From NCBI GenBank assembly GCA_944321295.1, contig CALUKU010000008.1, positions 16,516-80,515 on the forward strand: DNA of 64,000 bases, read 5' to 3'. The position numbers and the translations under genes are program-made. Shown piece by piece: positions 29,143 through 37,492 of this stretch (the stretch's first letter is position 1; each line of letters begins with the position of its first letter). Source of the stretch: an uncultured Prevotella sp. (GTDB lineage Bacteria; Bacteroidota; Bacteroidia; Bacteroidales; Bacteroidaceae). The notes beneath the pieces were generated by a model that saw only the letters and a program-made list of their open reading frames with translations, did no database searches and was not told the origin of the DNA.

Positions 29143-30786
29143 ATGGCAACACCGGAATTCAAGTATGCCCCTATGTTCCAGATGGGCAAAGACGACACGG
29201 AGTATTATCTCTTGACCAAAGACGGCGTGTCGGTTAGCGAATTTGAGGGCAAGGAAATCCTTAAAGTAAGTCCCGAGGCGTTGACGATGCTGGCCAACGC
29301 GGCCTTCCGCGACGTCAACTTCTTGCTGCGCCGCTCGCACAACGAGCAGGTGGCAAAGATATTGGCAGACCCCGAGGCGAGCGACAACGACAAGTATGTA
29401 GCACTGACTTTCCTGCGCAACGCCGAGGTGGCATGCAAGGGCAAGCTGCCTTTCTGCCAGGACACCGGCACCGCAATCATACACGGCGAGAAGGGACAGC
29501 AGGTGTGGACGGGCTTCTGCGACGAAGAGGCTCTCTCTAAAGGCGTTTACAAGACTTACACGGAAGAGAACCTGCGCTACTCGCAGAACGCGCCCCTCTC
29601 TATGTACGAGGAGGTGAACACGCGCTGCAACCTGCCCGCGCAGATCGACATCGAGGCTACGGAAGGCGCCGAATATAAGTTCCTCTGCGTAGTGAAGGGC
29701 GGCGGCTCGGCCAACAAGACATACTTCTATCAGGAAACGAAGGCCAGGATTCAGAATCCCGGTACGCTCGTTCCGTTCCTCGTAGAGAAGATGAAGACCC
29801 TCGGAACGGCGGCTTGTCCTCCTTACCACATCGCCTTCGTAATAGGCGGTACGTCGGCCGAGAAGAACCTTCTGACCGTCAAGCTCGCCTCAACCCACTA
29901 TTACGACAACCTGCCTACGACGGGCGACGAAACGGGACGCGCCTTCCGCGACATTGAGCTTGAGAAGCAGCTGCTCGACGAAGCCCACAAGATAGGCCTC
30001 GGAGCACAGTTCGGCGGCAAGTATTTCGCGCACGACATCCGCGTTATCCGTCTGCCCCGCCACGGCGCTTCGTGCCCCATCGGCCTCGGCGTGAGCTGCT
30101 CTGCCGACCGTAACATCAAGGCTAAGATTAACAAGGACGGCGTTTGGATTGAGAAACTTGACGACAATCCCGGCCAGCTCATACCCGAAGAACTGCGCAA
30201 CGCAGGCGAGGGCGACGCTGTACGCATCGACCTCAACCAGCCGATGAGCGAGATTTGCAAGATACTTTCACAGTATCCCGTGTCCACCCGAGTAAGCCTC
30301 AACGGCACGATAATCGTAGCGCGCGACATCGCTCACGCCAAACTGAAGGCCCGTTTGGACGCAGGCGAAGACCTGCCGCAGTATTTCAAGGACCATCCCG
30401 TGCTCTACGCAGGCCCCGCAAAGACCCCGGAAGGAATGCCTTGCGGCTCGATGGGCCCGACCACGGCCAACCGCATGGACCCGTATGTTGACGAGTTCCA
30501 GGATCACGGAGGCTCAATGGTGATGATAGCCAAGGGCAACCGCACCCAGGTTGTTACCGACGCATGCAAGAAGCACGGCGGTTTCTACCTCGGAAGCATA
30601 GGCGGTCCGGCCGCAGTTCTTTCCATGAACAGCATCAAGAGCATAGAATGCGTCGAGTATCCCGAGCTTGGCATGGAGGCAATATGGAAAATCAATGTGG
30701 TTGATTTCCCCGCCTTCATCCTCGTTGACGACAAGGGCAACGACTTCTTCAAGCAGCTGAAGCCGTGGACTCCGTCATGCAAGTAA
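29143..30786 (+). CDS. Fumarate hydratase, class I (iron-sulfur)
   Basis: A 547-residue single-chain class I fumarase, hydrating fumarate to malate in the citric acid cycle and the fumarate-reducing branch used by Bacteroidales. The N-terminal alpha-type domain has [16 protein letters not shown], holding a cluster cysteine; the C-terminal beta-type domain contains [15 protein letters not shown] and GGPAAVLS. An oxygen-sensitive [4Fe-4S] cluster is expected. The frame extends 20 codons upstream, but the ATG at 29143 begins the conserved N terminus ([12 protein letters not shown]). It is monocistronic with a strong terminator. Confidence 0.95.
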   Translation: MATPEFKYAPMFQMGKDDTEYYLLTKDGVSVSEFEGKEILKVSPEALTMLANAAFRDVNFLLRRSHNEQVAKILADPEASDNDKYVALTFLRNAEVACKGKLPFCQDTGTAIIHGEKGQQVWTGFCDEEALSKGVYKTYTEENLRYSQNAPLSMYEEVNTRCNLPAQIDIEATEGAEYKFLCVVKGGGSANKTYFYQETKARIQNPGTLVPFLVEKMKTLGTAACPPYHIAFVIGGTSAEKNLLTVKLASTHYYDNLPTTGDETGRAFRDIELEKQLLDEAHKIGLGAQFGGKYFAHDIRVIRLPRHGASCPIGLGVSCSADRNIKAKINKDGVWIEKLDDNPGQLIPEELRNAGEGDAVRIDLNQPMSEICKILSQYPVSTRVSLNGTIIVARDIAHAKLKARLDAGEDLPQYFKDHPVLYAGPAKTPEGMPCGSMGPTTANRMDPYVDEFQDHGGSMVMIAKGNRTQVVTDACKKHGGFYLGSIGGPAAVLSMNSIKSIECVEYPELGMEAIWKINVVDFPAFILVDDKGNDFFKQLKPWTPSCK

Positions 30787-30787
30787 T

Positions 30788-31066
30788 TCTGATAGCAGAC
30801 AAGCATCTTTGTTTAAGCAGACAAGCAGACGAGTGACGAGCAGACAAGCGGGTTTGTTTAAGATGTGAATAAGCAAACAACAGGCGTACAAAGGCAACAC
30901 CTTTGTACGCCTGTTTCTTTTTATATAATTGACAAACAGACAATATTGAAGCTCTTGTCTGCTTGTCACTTGTCTGCTTGTCGACTAAACAAACCGGCTT
31001 GTCTGCTCGTCACTCGTCTGCTTGTCTGCTGAAAATTCGTCTGCTTGTCTGCTATAAAAAACTCGC
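30788..31066. repeat. Long inverted repeat of GCAGACAAGC-type words (fumarase/nhaA spacer)
   Basis: The left part (about 30813-30860) and right part (about 30992-31040) form a nearly perfect inverted repeat of about 48 bp. Its arms are built from repeats of GCAGACAAGC and GACGAG. Additional copies of GTCTGCTTGTC extend to 31060. The fumarase terminator sits between the arms. Confidence 0.85.
30879..30922 (+). terminator. Fumarase gene terminator
   Basis: A 16-17-bp stem (AACAGGCGTACAAAGG region and complement ending 30915) with a 5-nt loop and TTTCTTTTT tail. Confidence 0.9.
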
Positions 31067-31070
31067 TTGT

Positions 31071-32384
31071 TTACTTCAACAAACGGTAACCGATTGCGCC
31101 GCCGAGTATCGACGCGGCGAAGATACCTAACTTAGCTTGTAGCAGCATGGTGCCGTCGGTGAAGGCAAGGGTGGATATGAACATCGACATAGTGAAGCCG
31201 ATGGAGGCCAGGAAACCAAGTCCTATGACGCGGCGGAGGGTCAATGCTTCGGTCTTTTTCGCTATTCCGAGGCGCACGAGCAGCAGTGTTGACAGCGTAA
31301 TGCCGAGCGGTTTGCCTATGAGCAGACCCAATGCTACGCCTGCGGCCACGTTGGTTGAGAATATGCCCTGCATGTCGAGGCCGGCGAACGACACCCCGGC
31401 GTTGGCCAAGGCGAACACCGGCATGACCACGAACGACACGAACGGGTGCATTGCGTGCTCAAGACGCTGTGACGGCGGGATGGCGTCGCGCGTGTCGCTC
31501 ATCATCGCCGAGATTACTTCCACTTGCTCGTGCTCGAGCGTTGAAACGTTGTTGGGCTTTATTCCGGCGAACCGCCGCAGGTTGTTGGCCGCCCTCTTAA
31601 GGTATAAAGACTCGGGCAGACGGGCGTCGGCCGGTATGACGAAGGCGGCCAGCACGGCGGCTATCGTGGCGTGGATGCCCGACATCAGGAAGGCCACCCA
31701 CACTCCGCCTATGCCCAGGACGCCGTAAAATACTACGTTCTTGACACCCATCTTGTTGGCGGCGAACATCGCGAGGAGGAACACCAGGCCGACGGCTATG
31801 TTGACGACGGAGATTTCAGACGTGTAGAACAGCGCTATGACGACCACCGCCCCGAGGTCGTCGACGATGGCGAGCGTCGTCAGGAACACCTTGGCGGCAA
31901 GCGGAACGCGGTCGCCGAGGGCGTAGATTATGGCCAGTGAGAAGGCTATGTCCGTAGCCATCGGTATGCCCCAGCCGCCGGCTGACGGCGTGCCGGCGTT
32001 CAGCAGGGTGTAAATGAGCGCGGGGACGAGCATGCCCGCCACGGCGGCTCCAATCGGAAGGATGGTGTTGCGCGGGTCGGCCAGCTCGCCGCCGATGAAC
32101 TCACGCTTCAGCTCAAGCCCAACGACGAAGAAGAACATCGACATAAGTCCGTCGTTAATCCAATGGTGCAGCGAGTAATACAGGTACGGTTCGCCGTTGA
32201 AGAAGAACCCCACCTTGTGCTCGAACAGATGGAAGTATTCCTCGCCCCACGGCGAGTTGGCAAGCGCCAAGGCCGCTATTATGCTTATGCCGAGCACTAT
32301 GCCGGCCGACTTCTCCCTGTTGATAAACTGCTGTATCGGCATTACTATGCCGCGGTTGATTTTGTTCTGGTATTTCATTGCCAT
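31071..32384 (-). CDS. nhaA: Na+/H+ antiporter NhaA
   Basis: A 437-residue antiporter that expels sodium in exchange for protons across the inner membrane, aiding pH and salt balance. About 12 membrane segments are visible. The ion-binding acidic pair is in LAIVDDLGAVVVIALFY, and the preceding PMATDIAFSLAI loop is also conserved. Length exceeds E. coli NhaA (388) mainly through an internal loop (PADARLPESLYLKRAANNLRRFAGIKPNN) common in Bacteroidetes. The ATG at 32384 is used; MKYQN at 32378 is an alternative. It is a single gene surrounded by repeats. Confidence 0.96.
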   Translation of the reverse strand: MAMKYQNKINRGIVMPIQQFINREKSAGIVLGISIIAALALANSPWGEEYFHLFEHKVGFFFNGEPYLYYSLHHWINDGLMSMFFFVVGLELKREFIGGELADPRNTILPIGAAVAGMLVPALIYTLLNAGTPSAGGWGIPMATDIAFSLAIIYALGDRVPLAAKVFLTTLAIVDDLGAVVVIALFYTSEISVVNIAVGLVFLLAMFAANKMGVKNVVFYGVLGIGGVWVAFLMSGIHATIAAVLAAFVIPADARLPESLYLKRAANNLRRFAGIKPNNVSTLEHEQVEVISAMMSDTRDAIPPSQRLEHAMHPFVSFVVMPVFALANAGVSFAGLDMQGIFSTNVAAGVALGLLIGKPLGITLSTLLLVRLGIAKKTEALTLRRVIGLGFLASIGFTMSMFISTLAFTDGTMLLQAKLGIFAASILGGAIGYRLLK

Positions 32385-32433
32385 AGTTTCACATGTCGTT
32401 TTACCTTAGTCGGGCGTATAAACACGAAAAAGA

Positions 32434-32464
32434 GAATGTGTCTTAAGATAAGATTGACACATTC
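32434..32464. terminator. Hairpin upstream of nhaA
   Basis: A 9-bp stem (GAATGTGTC / GACACATTC) with A-rich sequence on one side and T-rich on the other. It could stop read-through from the nitroreductase side toward nhaA, or act as part of the nhaA leader. Confidence 0.55.
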
Positions 32465-32469
32465 CCTTT

Positions 32470-32800
32470 TCTTTTTTAGTTCCGTAACAGGAAGCCGCTT
32501 AACCATTAATTAAAACATCCATATCAACAACTTTGTTTCTTCCGTCCCTTTCATCTCAATAAAAACATCTCCATGACATCAAACATTTACCATCTATCGC
32601 TGACTTCCCGTTACACGAAAGTACATCACACGTTCATCAGTTGTCTAATATCAGAGTGTTCTGACATTTCTTTTCAATATTTCTGAGAGCGCAGACAACT
32701 TTGTTATATGTCTTCTTCTTTTTTCTGTTGCTAAGATAGTGATTATTTCTTACACTTCCAAATATTTCTGCAATAAAATCTTATGATTTTACATATTTTA
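32470..32800. other. AT-rich spacer without a gene
   Basis: About 330 bp of low-GC, pyrimidine-rich sequence in an otherwise GC-rich region. It contains two copies of ACAACTTTGTT (about 32527 and 32696). An inverted repeat AGTTGTCT (32639-32646) / AGACAACT (32693-32700) surrounds a smaller CAGA/TCTG hairpin. No reading frame of note on either strand. Confidence 0.5.
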
Positions 32801-32801
32801 T

Positions 32802-32863
32802 CAATTAAACGCTTCAAACATGCACAATATGCTACAATTGTGCATGTTTGAAGCGTTTAATTG
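32802..32863. terminator. 27-bp perfect hairpin downstream of the nitroreductase gene
   Basis: Arms 32802-32828 and 32837-32863 (beginning CAATTAAACGCTTC) are perfectly complementary, with the 8-nt loop ATGCTACA. It is the strongest hairpin in the window. It lies about 190 nt after the nitroreductase stop on its strand and lacks a long T run, so it may be a terminator or an RNA-stabilising structure. Confidence 0.7.
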
Positions 32864-32865
32864 GC

Positions 32866-33050
32866 AGCAGACAGGCAGGCAAGATGTCAGCAGACGAGTA
32901 ACGAGTGACAAGCAGACAAGGTCATTTGCTTATGTAGATTTGGCACGGATGTGTTTTGCCTGTTGCCTGTCAGGCTTTTAGTGGCTTGCCTGCTGACAGC
33001 TTGTAACTCGTCTGCTGTCGGCTTGTATCTCGTCTGCTGTCGGCTTGTTT
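32866..33050. repeat. Repeated-word region downstream of the nitroreductase gene
   Basis: The left side (32866-32920) carries GCAGACAGGCAGGC and GCAGACGAGTAACGAG words. The right side (32955-33050) carries complementary words CTGCTGACAGCTTG and TCGTCTGCTGTCGGCTTG, the latter in near-perfect tandem copies. Same family as the fumarase/nhaA spacer. Confidence 0.7.
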
Positions 33051-33055
33051 GCTTC

Positions 33056-33796
33056 CTAAAGAATGAATCCTTGCTTCTTAAGGGCTTCCATCATTCCGGC
33101 CGACATGGCCTCGTTGTCCTTCTTAGTGTAGCGTATGTCGGTGAAGATCTGCGCCAGTGTTTCCTTATTGTTTATGCGCACGAACTCCTTGTTCTCCTCG
33201 AGCGCCTCCTTCTCGGCGTAATAGCGGTCGATGTCGGCGGGCGAATAGTCATGGTAAGTCTCGTCGTGCACGAATGACTCTACGCCCAGGCGGTCGGTGA
33301 GCGGCGGCTCTTCGGCCGGCCATCCCAGCGTGATCGTGGCCACTGGCATGACGAGCTGCGGCAGGCGGAGCGTGTCTATGATCATCTGCGGCATGTAGAC
33401 CGTGGTGCCGAGGAAGCAAAGTCCGAGGCCCTCGTCCTCTGCCAGGTTGCAGAATGTCTGCGTGTAGAGTAGCGCGTCGGTAGCGGCGTTGATGAACGAG
33501 AGGAAGTTGTCGTAGCCCGGTTCGGCCTTGCGGCAGCGGCACCATTGGCTGGCGCGGTTGAAGTCGGCGCAAACCGTCAGCACGACGGGCGCCTCTGTCA
33601 CCATCGGTTGGTTGAAATGCGCAGGCGCAAGCTTGGCCTTCATCTCGGCCGAACGCGTCACTACGACGCTGTAAAGCTGCATGTTGCCCATAGTCTGCGT
33701 GCGCGACGCCTCAGTGAGCAGCCGGTTGAGCAGCTGTTCGGGCACGTCCTTGTCTGAATATTTACGTATCGTTCTTCTTGTGTTAATCGTTTTCAT
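33056..33796 (-). CDS. Nitroreductase family protein (NfsA-like)
   Basis: A 246-residue flavoprotein of the nitroreductase fold. The N-terminal RRTIRKYSDKDVPEQLLNRLL contains the arginine-rich FMN phosphate-binding motif typical of the family. The central NAATDALLYTQTFCNLAEDEGLGLCFLG and the MPVATITLGWPAEEP segment are also characteristic. Members reduce nitroaromatics, quinones or flavins with NAD(P)H; the physiological substrate is unknown. The C terminus is longer than in NfsB. It is single, with its own promoter, and divergent from nrdJ. Confidence 0.9.
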   Translation of the reverse strand: MKTINTRRTIRKYSDKDVPEQLLNRLLTEASRTQTMGNMQLYSVVVTRSAEMKAKLAPAHFNQPMVTEAPVVLTVCADFNRASQWCRCRKAEPGYDNFLSFINAATDALLYTQTFCNLAEDEGLGLCFLGTTVYMPQMIIDTLRLPQLVMPVATITLGWPAEEPPLTDRLGVESFVHDETYHDYSPADIDRYYAEKEALEENKEFVRINNKETLAQIFTDIRYTKKDNEAMSAGMMEALKKQGFIL

Positions 33797-33824
33797 ACCT
33801 TTTATTATATATGAGTTCGAGGTG

Positions 33825-33832
33825 CAAAATTA
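33825..33832 (-). promoter_or_regulatory. -7 box for the nitroreductase gene
   Basis: On the minus strand TAATTTTG, a perfect -7 match, 28 nt upstream of the ATG. Confidence 0.65.
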
Positions 33833-33950
33833 GTCATTTTTCCGCACCGACGATAACGCGACGGCCAAAAAAGTCGGTTCGTGTCGGAGTTTGGCGGGCC
33901 TTGATTATGCGGGCGGTTGTGGCATAATCTGCAAGCGTTATTTATATCTT

Positions 33951-34056
33951 GCATAATGTGTTGATGTTCAATGCGTTACAAAAGGCCGCCTTTTACGCCG
34001 CAAAAGACGGCCTTTTGGAGCCTGAAAGGTAACCTTTTGCCGTGTAAAAGGTTACC
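33951..34056. repeat. 22-bp-period palindrome array, copy 5
   Basis: Four units with GG (or GA) at 33984, 34006, 34028 and 34050. The imperfect palindrome is on the left (about 33951-33979, inner TTGAtgTTCAA, ending GCGTTAC). It lies between the divergent nitroreductase and nrdJ genes. A separate small hairpin GATTATGC / GCATAATC is at about 33903-33930. The rest of the spacer, to 34338, is AT-rich with no gene. Confidence 0.85.
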
Positions 34057-34338
34057 TGTTGAAGTTCGTCCGCAGTTTATTTGGATGACGGCTGCCGAGC
34101 GCCTCGCTTTGGAGAGGACGTTTGGCTGTTGTCCTGAAATCAACAACTAAGCCGGCGCATGAAATTTCTTGTTTGCCGGTTCGGATGAATATATTGTTTT
34201 ACGTAAGGTTATAATGTCATTATTCCTCAATAAGTTGCGTCGTGTCGTGGTAAAAAGTTTTCCGTTTTGGGAAACTTTGCGCCCGTTTTTTATTTGAAGA
34301 TTTTCCGAAAAGAACTTTTTTTTATCGGAAAATGTTCG

Positions 34339-34346
34339 TAGCTTTG
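34339..34346 (+). promoter_or_regulatory. -7 box for nrdJ
   Basis: TAGCTTTG, a consensus -7 box 26 nt before the ATG. The leader is therefore only about 20 nt long and cannot hold a cobalamin riboswitch. Confidence 0.65.
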
Positions 34347-34372
34347 CACCATCAAAAACACTTTCTGTCATA

Positions 34373-36940
34373 ATGGAAAATAGACAAACCTATTCTTTTG
34401 ATGAGGCTTATCAGGCTTCATTGGCATATTTCGGCGGCGACGAGCTTGCTGCCCGTGTGTGGGTGAACAAGTACGCCCTGAAAGACAGTTACGGCAACAT
34501 CTTCGAGAAGACGCCCTCCGACATGCATTGGCGCATAGCCAACGAGGTGGCGCGTATCGAAAGCAAATACGAGAACCCGTTGAGCGCCGAGCAGGTGTTC
34601 GAGGTTCTTGACCATTTCAAGTACATCGTGCCGGCAGGCAGCCCAATGACGGGCATTGGCAACAACTTCCAGGTGGCGTCGCTGTCAAACTGCTTCGTCG
34701 TCGGACTTGACGGCGATGCCGACTCTTACGGAGCAATCCTGCGCATTGACGAGGAGCAGGTGCAGCTGATGAAGCGCCGCGGCGGAGTGGGCCACGACCT
34801 TACCCACTTGCGCCCGAAGGGCTCTCCCGTCAACAACTCGGCCCTGACGTCAACCGGTCTTGTGCCTTTCATGGAGCGTTACAGCAACTCCACGCGCGAG
34901 GTGGCGCAGGACGGACGCCGCGGGGCGTTGATGCTCTCGGTAAGCATAAAGCATCCTGACAGCGAGGCTTTCATCGACGCCAAGATGACGGAAGGCAAGA
35001 TTACCGGCGCCAACGTGTCGGTTAAGATTGACGACGAGTTCATGCGCGCCGCCATTGAAGACAAGGAGTACGTGCAGCAGTTCCCCGTAGACAGCGCCGA
35101 GCCGATGACGAGAAACTCCATCAGCGCCAAGCGCCTGTGGGAGAAAATCGTGCACAACGCATGGAAGAGCGCCGAGCCGGGCGTGCTGTTCTGGGACACG
35201 ATAATACGCGAGAGCATACCCGACTGCTACGCCGACCTGGGCTTCCGCACGGTGTCTACCAACCCCTGCGGCGAGATACCGCTCTGCCCTTACGACTCGT
35301 GCCGCCTGCTGTCAATCAACCTCTACTCTTACGTCGTCAACCCGTTTACAGACAAGGCCTACTTCGATTTCGACCTGTTCCGCCGCCACGTCGCCCTGGC
35401 ACAGCGCATAATGGACGACATCGTCGACATGGAGCTTGAGAAGATAGACCTCATAATGGAGAAAATAAAGAGCGACCCGCAGAGCGACGAAGTGAAGTTC
35501 ACCGAGTATCACCTGTGGGAAAAGATAAAGCACAAGAGCGGCTTGGGCCGCCGCACGGGCGTAGGCATAACTGCCGAGGGCGACATGATAGCCGCCATGG
35601 GCCTGCGCTACGGCACGCAGGAGGCCACCGACTTTGCCGTAGAGGTGCAGAAGACGCTGGCTTTGGCTGCCTACCGCTCGTCGGTCACCATGGCTAAGGA
35701 GCGCGGCGCGTTCGCCGTTTACGACGCCGAGCGCGAGGCCGGCAACCCCTTCGTCAACCGAATTAAGGAGGCCGACCCGCAACTTTACGAGGACATGGCT
35801 AAGTACGGCCGCCGCAACATTGCCTGCCTCACCATCGCGCCCACCGGCACCACCAGCCTGATGACGCAGACCACGAGCGGCATAGAGCCGGTGTTCATGC
35901 CCGTGTACAAGCGCCGCCGCAAGGTCAACCCGAGCGACACCGACGTGCATGTAGACTTCGTCGATGAGGTTGGCGACTCGTTTGAGGAGTATATCGTTTA
36001 CCACCGCAAGTTCATCGAGTGGATGAAGGTCAACGGAATAGACACCGACAAGCGTTACACACAGGACGAGATAGACGCCCTTATAGAGCGTTCACCTTAT
36101 TATAAAGCCACCGCCAACGACGTAGACTGGCTCATGAAAGTGCGCATGCAGGGCGCAATCCAGAAGTGGGTTGACCACAGCATAAGCGTCACCATCAACC
36201 TGCCCAACAACGTCGACGAGGCGCTTGTCAACCGTCTGTACGTTGAGGCGTGGAAGTCGGGCTGCAAGGGCTGCACCGTCTATCGCGACGGCTCGCGCTC
36301 GGGAGTGATGATTTCGGTGGACAACAAGAAGAAAAAAGAGGCCGGCCAAGAGCTTACGCAGCACCAGCTGCCGCCCTGCCGCCATCCTGAGGTGACTGAG
36401 GTAAGGCCCAAGGAGCTTGAGTGCGACGTGGTGCGTTTCCAGAACAATAAGGAGAAGTGGGTGGCCTTCGTCGGCCTGCTCGACGGCTATCCTTACGAGA
36501 TATTCACCGGTTTGCAGGACGACGACGAGGGCATTGTGCTGCCGAAGACCGTTACTAAGGGTAAGATCATCAAGCAGACTAACGAAGACGGAACGAAGCG
36601 CTACGACTTCCAGTTTGAAAACAAGCGTGGATACAAGACCACCGTCGAGGGCCTCAGCGAGAAGTTCAACCCCGAGTATTGGAACTATGCCAAGCTGATA
36701 TCCGGCGTGTTGCGTTACCGTATGCCGATAGAGCACGTAATCAAGCTCGTCAGCTCGCTGCAGCTTAAGAGCGAGAGCATTAACACCTGGAAGAACGGTG
36801 TTGAGCGCGCCCTTAAGAAATACGTTACCGACGGCACCGAGGCAAAGGGACAGAAGTGTCCCGTATGCGGGCATGAAACGCTCGTTTACCAGGAGGGCTG
36901 CCTCATCTGCAAGAACTGCGGAGCCTCAAGGTGCGGATAG
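34373..36940 (+). CDS. nrdJ: Adenosylcobalamin-dependent ribonucleotide reductase, class II
   Basis: An 855-residue class II reductase making deoxyribonucleotides with a radical generated from vitamin B12, so it works with or without oxygen. The ten-stranded barrel has the first redox cysteine in SLSNCFVV, the radical-site loop NPCGEIPLC, and the partner cysteine in DSCRLLSINL. PTGTTSLMTQTTSGIEP is also typical. A C-terminal zinc-ribbon-like tail (KCPVCGHE...CLICKNCGASRCG) re-reduces the active site. No separate small subunit is encoded nearby. A 4-kb neighbourhood without B12 genes implies import or synthesis elsewhere. Confidence 0.96.
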   Translation: MENRQTYSFDEAYQASLAYFGGDELAARVWVNKYALKDSYGNIFEKTPSDMHWRIANEVARIESKYENPLSAEQVFEVLDHFKYIVPAGSPMTGIGNNFQVASLSNCFVVGLDGDADSYGAILRIDEEQVQLMKRRGGVGHDLTHLRPKGSPVNNSALTSTGLVPFMERYSNSTREVAQDGRRGALMLSVSIKHPDSEAFIDAKMTEGKITGANVSVKIDDEFMRAAIEDKEYVQQFPVDSAEPMTRNSISAKRLWEKIVHNAWKSAEPGVLFWDTIIRESIPDCYADLGFRTVSTNPCGEIPLCPYDSCRLLSINLYSYVVNPFTDKAYFDFDLFRRHVALAQRIMDDIVDMELEKIDLIMEKIKSDPQSDEVKFTEYHLWEKIKHKSGLGRRTGVGITAEGDMIAAMGLRYGTQEATDFAVEVQKTLALAAYRSSVTMAKERGAFAVYDAEREAGNPFVNRIKEADPQLYEDMAKYGRRNIACLTIAPTGTTSLMTQTTSGIEPVFMPVYKRRRKVNPSDTDVHVDFVDEVGDSFEEYIVYHRKFIEWMKVNGIDTDKRYTQDEIDALIERSPYYKATANDVDWLMKVRMQGAIQKWVDHSISVTINLPNNVDEALVNRLYVEAWKSGCKGCTVYRDGSRSGVMISVDNKKKKEAGQELTQHQLPPCRHPEVTEVRPKELECDVVRFQNNKEKWVAFVGLLDGYPYEIFTGLQDDDEGIVLPKTVTKGKIIKQTNEDGTKRYDFQFENKRGYKTTVEGLSEKFNPEYWNYAKLISGVLRYRMPIEHVIKLVSSLQLKSESINTWKNGVERALKKYVTDGTEAKGQKCPVCGHETLVYQEGCLICKNCGASRCG

Positions 36941-36945
36941 TATTG

Positions 36946-37048
36946 CAATTCATAATGCATAATTCATAATGCATAATGCACAATCGGGGCTTGCGCGTTA
37001 TGGATTATGCATTGTGAATTATGCATTGTGCATTGTGAATTGTGCATT
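36946..37048. repeat. Hairpin with repeated ATTCATAATGC words upstream of folB
   Basis: The left arm repeats AATTCATAATGCATAAT words; the right arm repeats the complement (ATTATGCATTGTGAATT). The array runs directly into the folB start codon, so its last copy (ATTATGGATTATGAATTG) supplies the ATG and first codons. Confidence 0.8.
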
Positions 37049-37435
37049 ATGGATTATGAATTGAAATCAGGCTATGTCTGCCTGAACGATATGCGTTTCC
37101 ATGCCCGCCACGGCGTGTTGCCGCAGGAGCGGGCTACTGGAGGCGAGTTCGTAGTAAACGTCAGGGCCGGGTATCAGCTGGCCAAGGCGGTGGAAAGCGA
37201 CGACGTGGCCGACACGCTTAACTATGCCGAAATGTTTGAAATCATAAATAAGGAGATGCAAAAGCCTTCCTGCCTGCTCGAACACGTTGCGGGCAGGATA
37301 GGCAAAAGCATTTTCGAGGCCATGCCGTCGGTGAGGAGCGTCGATGTCAGCGTGGCCAAGATTAATCCTCCTATTTGCGGCGACATAGGCAGCGCGTCGA
37401 TAGAACTTCACTTAATAAATGATAAAACTTTTTGA
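37049..37435 (+). CDS. folB: Dihydroneopterin aldolase
   Basis: A 128-residue aldolase converting 7,8-dihydroneopterin to 6-hydroxymethyl-7,8-dihydropterin, the substrate of FolK. Characteristic segments are LNDMRFHARHGVLPQE, TLNYAEMFEII, LLEHVAGRIGKSIF and the C-terminal AKINPPICGDIGSASIEL. The frame extends upstream through a repeat array to 37007, but the ATG at 37049 gives the usual distance to the first conserved strand. The first residues (MDYELKSG) come from repeat sequence. Confidence 0.93.
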   Translation: MDYELKSGYVCLNDMRFHARHGVLPQERATGGEFVVNVRAGYQLAKAVESDDVADTLNYAEMFEIINKEMQKPSCLLEHVAGRIGKSIFEAMPSVRSVDVSVAKINPPICGDIGSASIELHLINDKTF

Positions 37436-37464
37436 AAGGCGACAGTTTTTTGTGAATAAATAAG

Positions 37465-37472
37465 TATCTTTG
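37465..37472 (+). promoter_or_regulatory. -7 box for the amidase gene
   Basis: TATCTTTG, a perfect -7 box 28 nt upstream of the amidase start; the -33 element is not clear. Confidence 0.65.
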
Positions 37473-37492
37473 TACTTTGTAAGGAAGCGCTT

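Noticed and set aside
34060-34372. Cobalamin riboswitch before nrdJ
   Set aside because: No B12-box-like sequence was seen and the -7 box is within 26 nt of the start codon.
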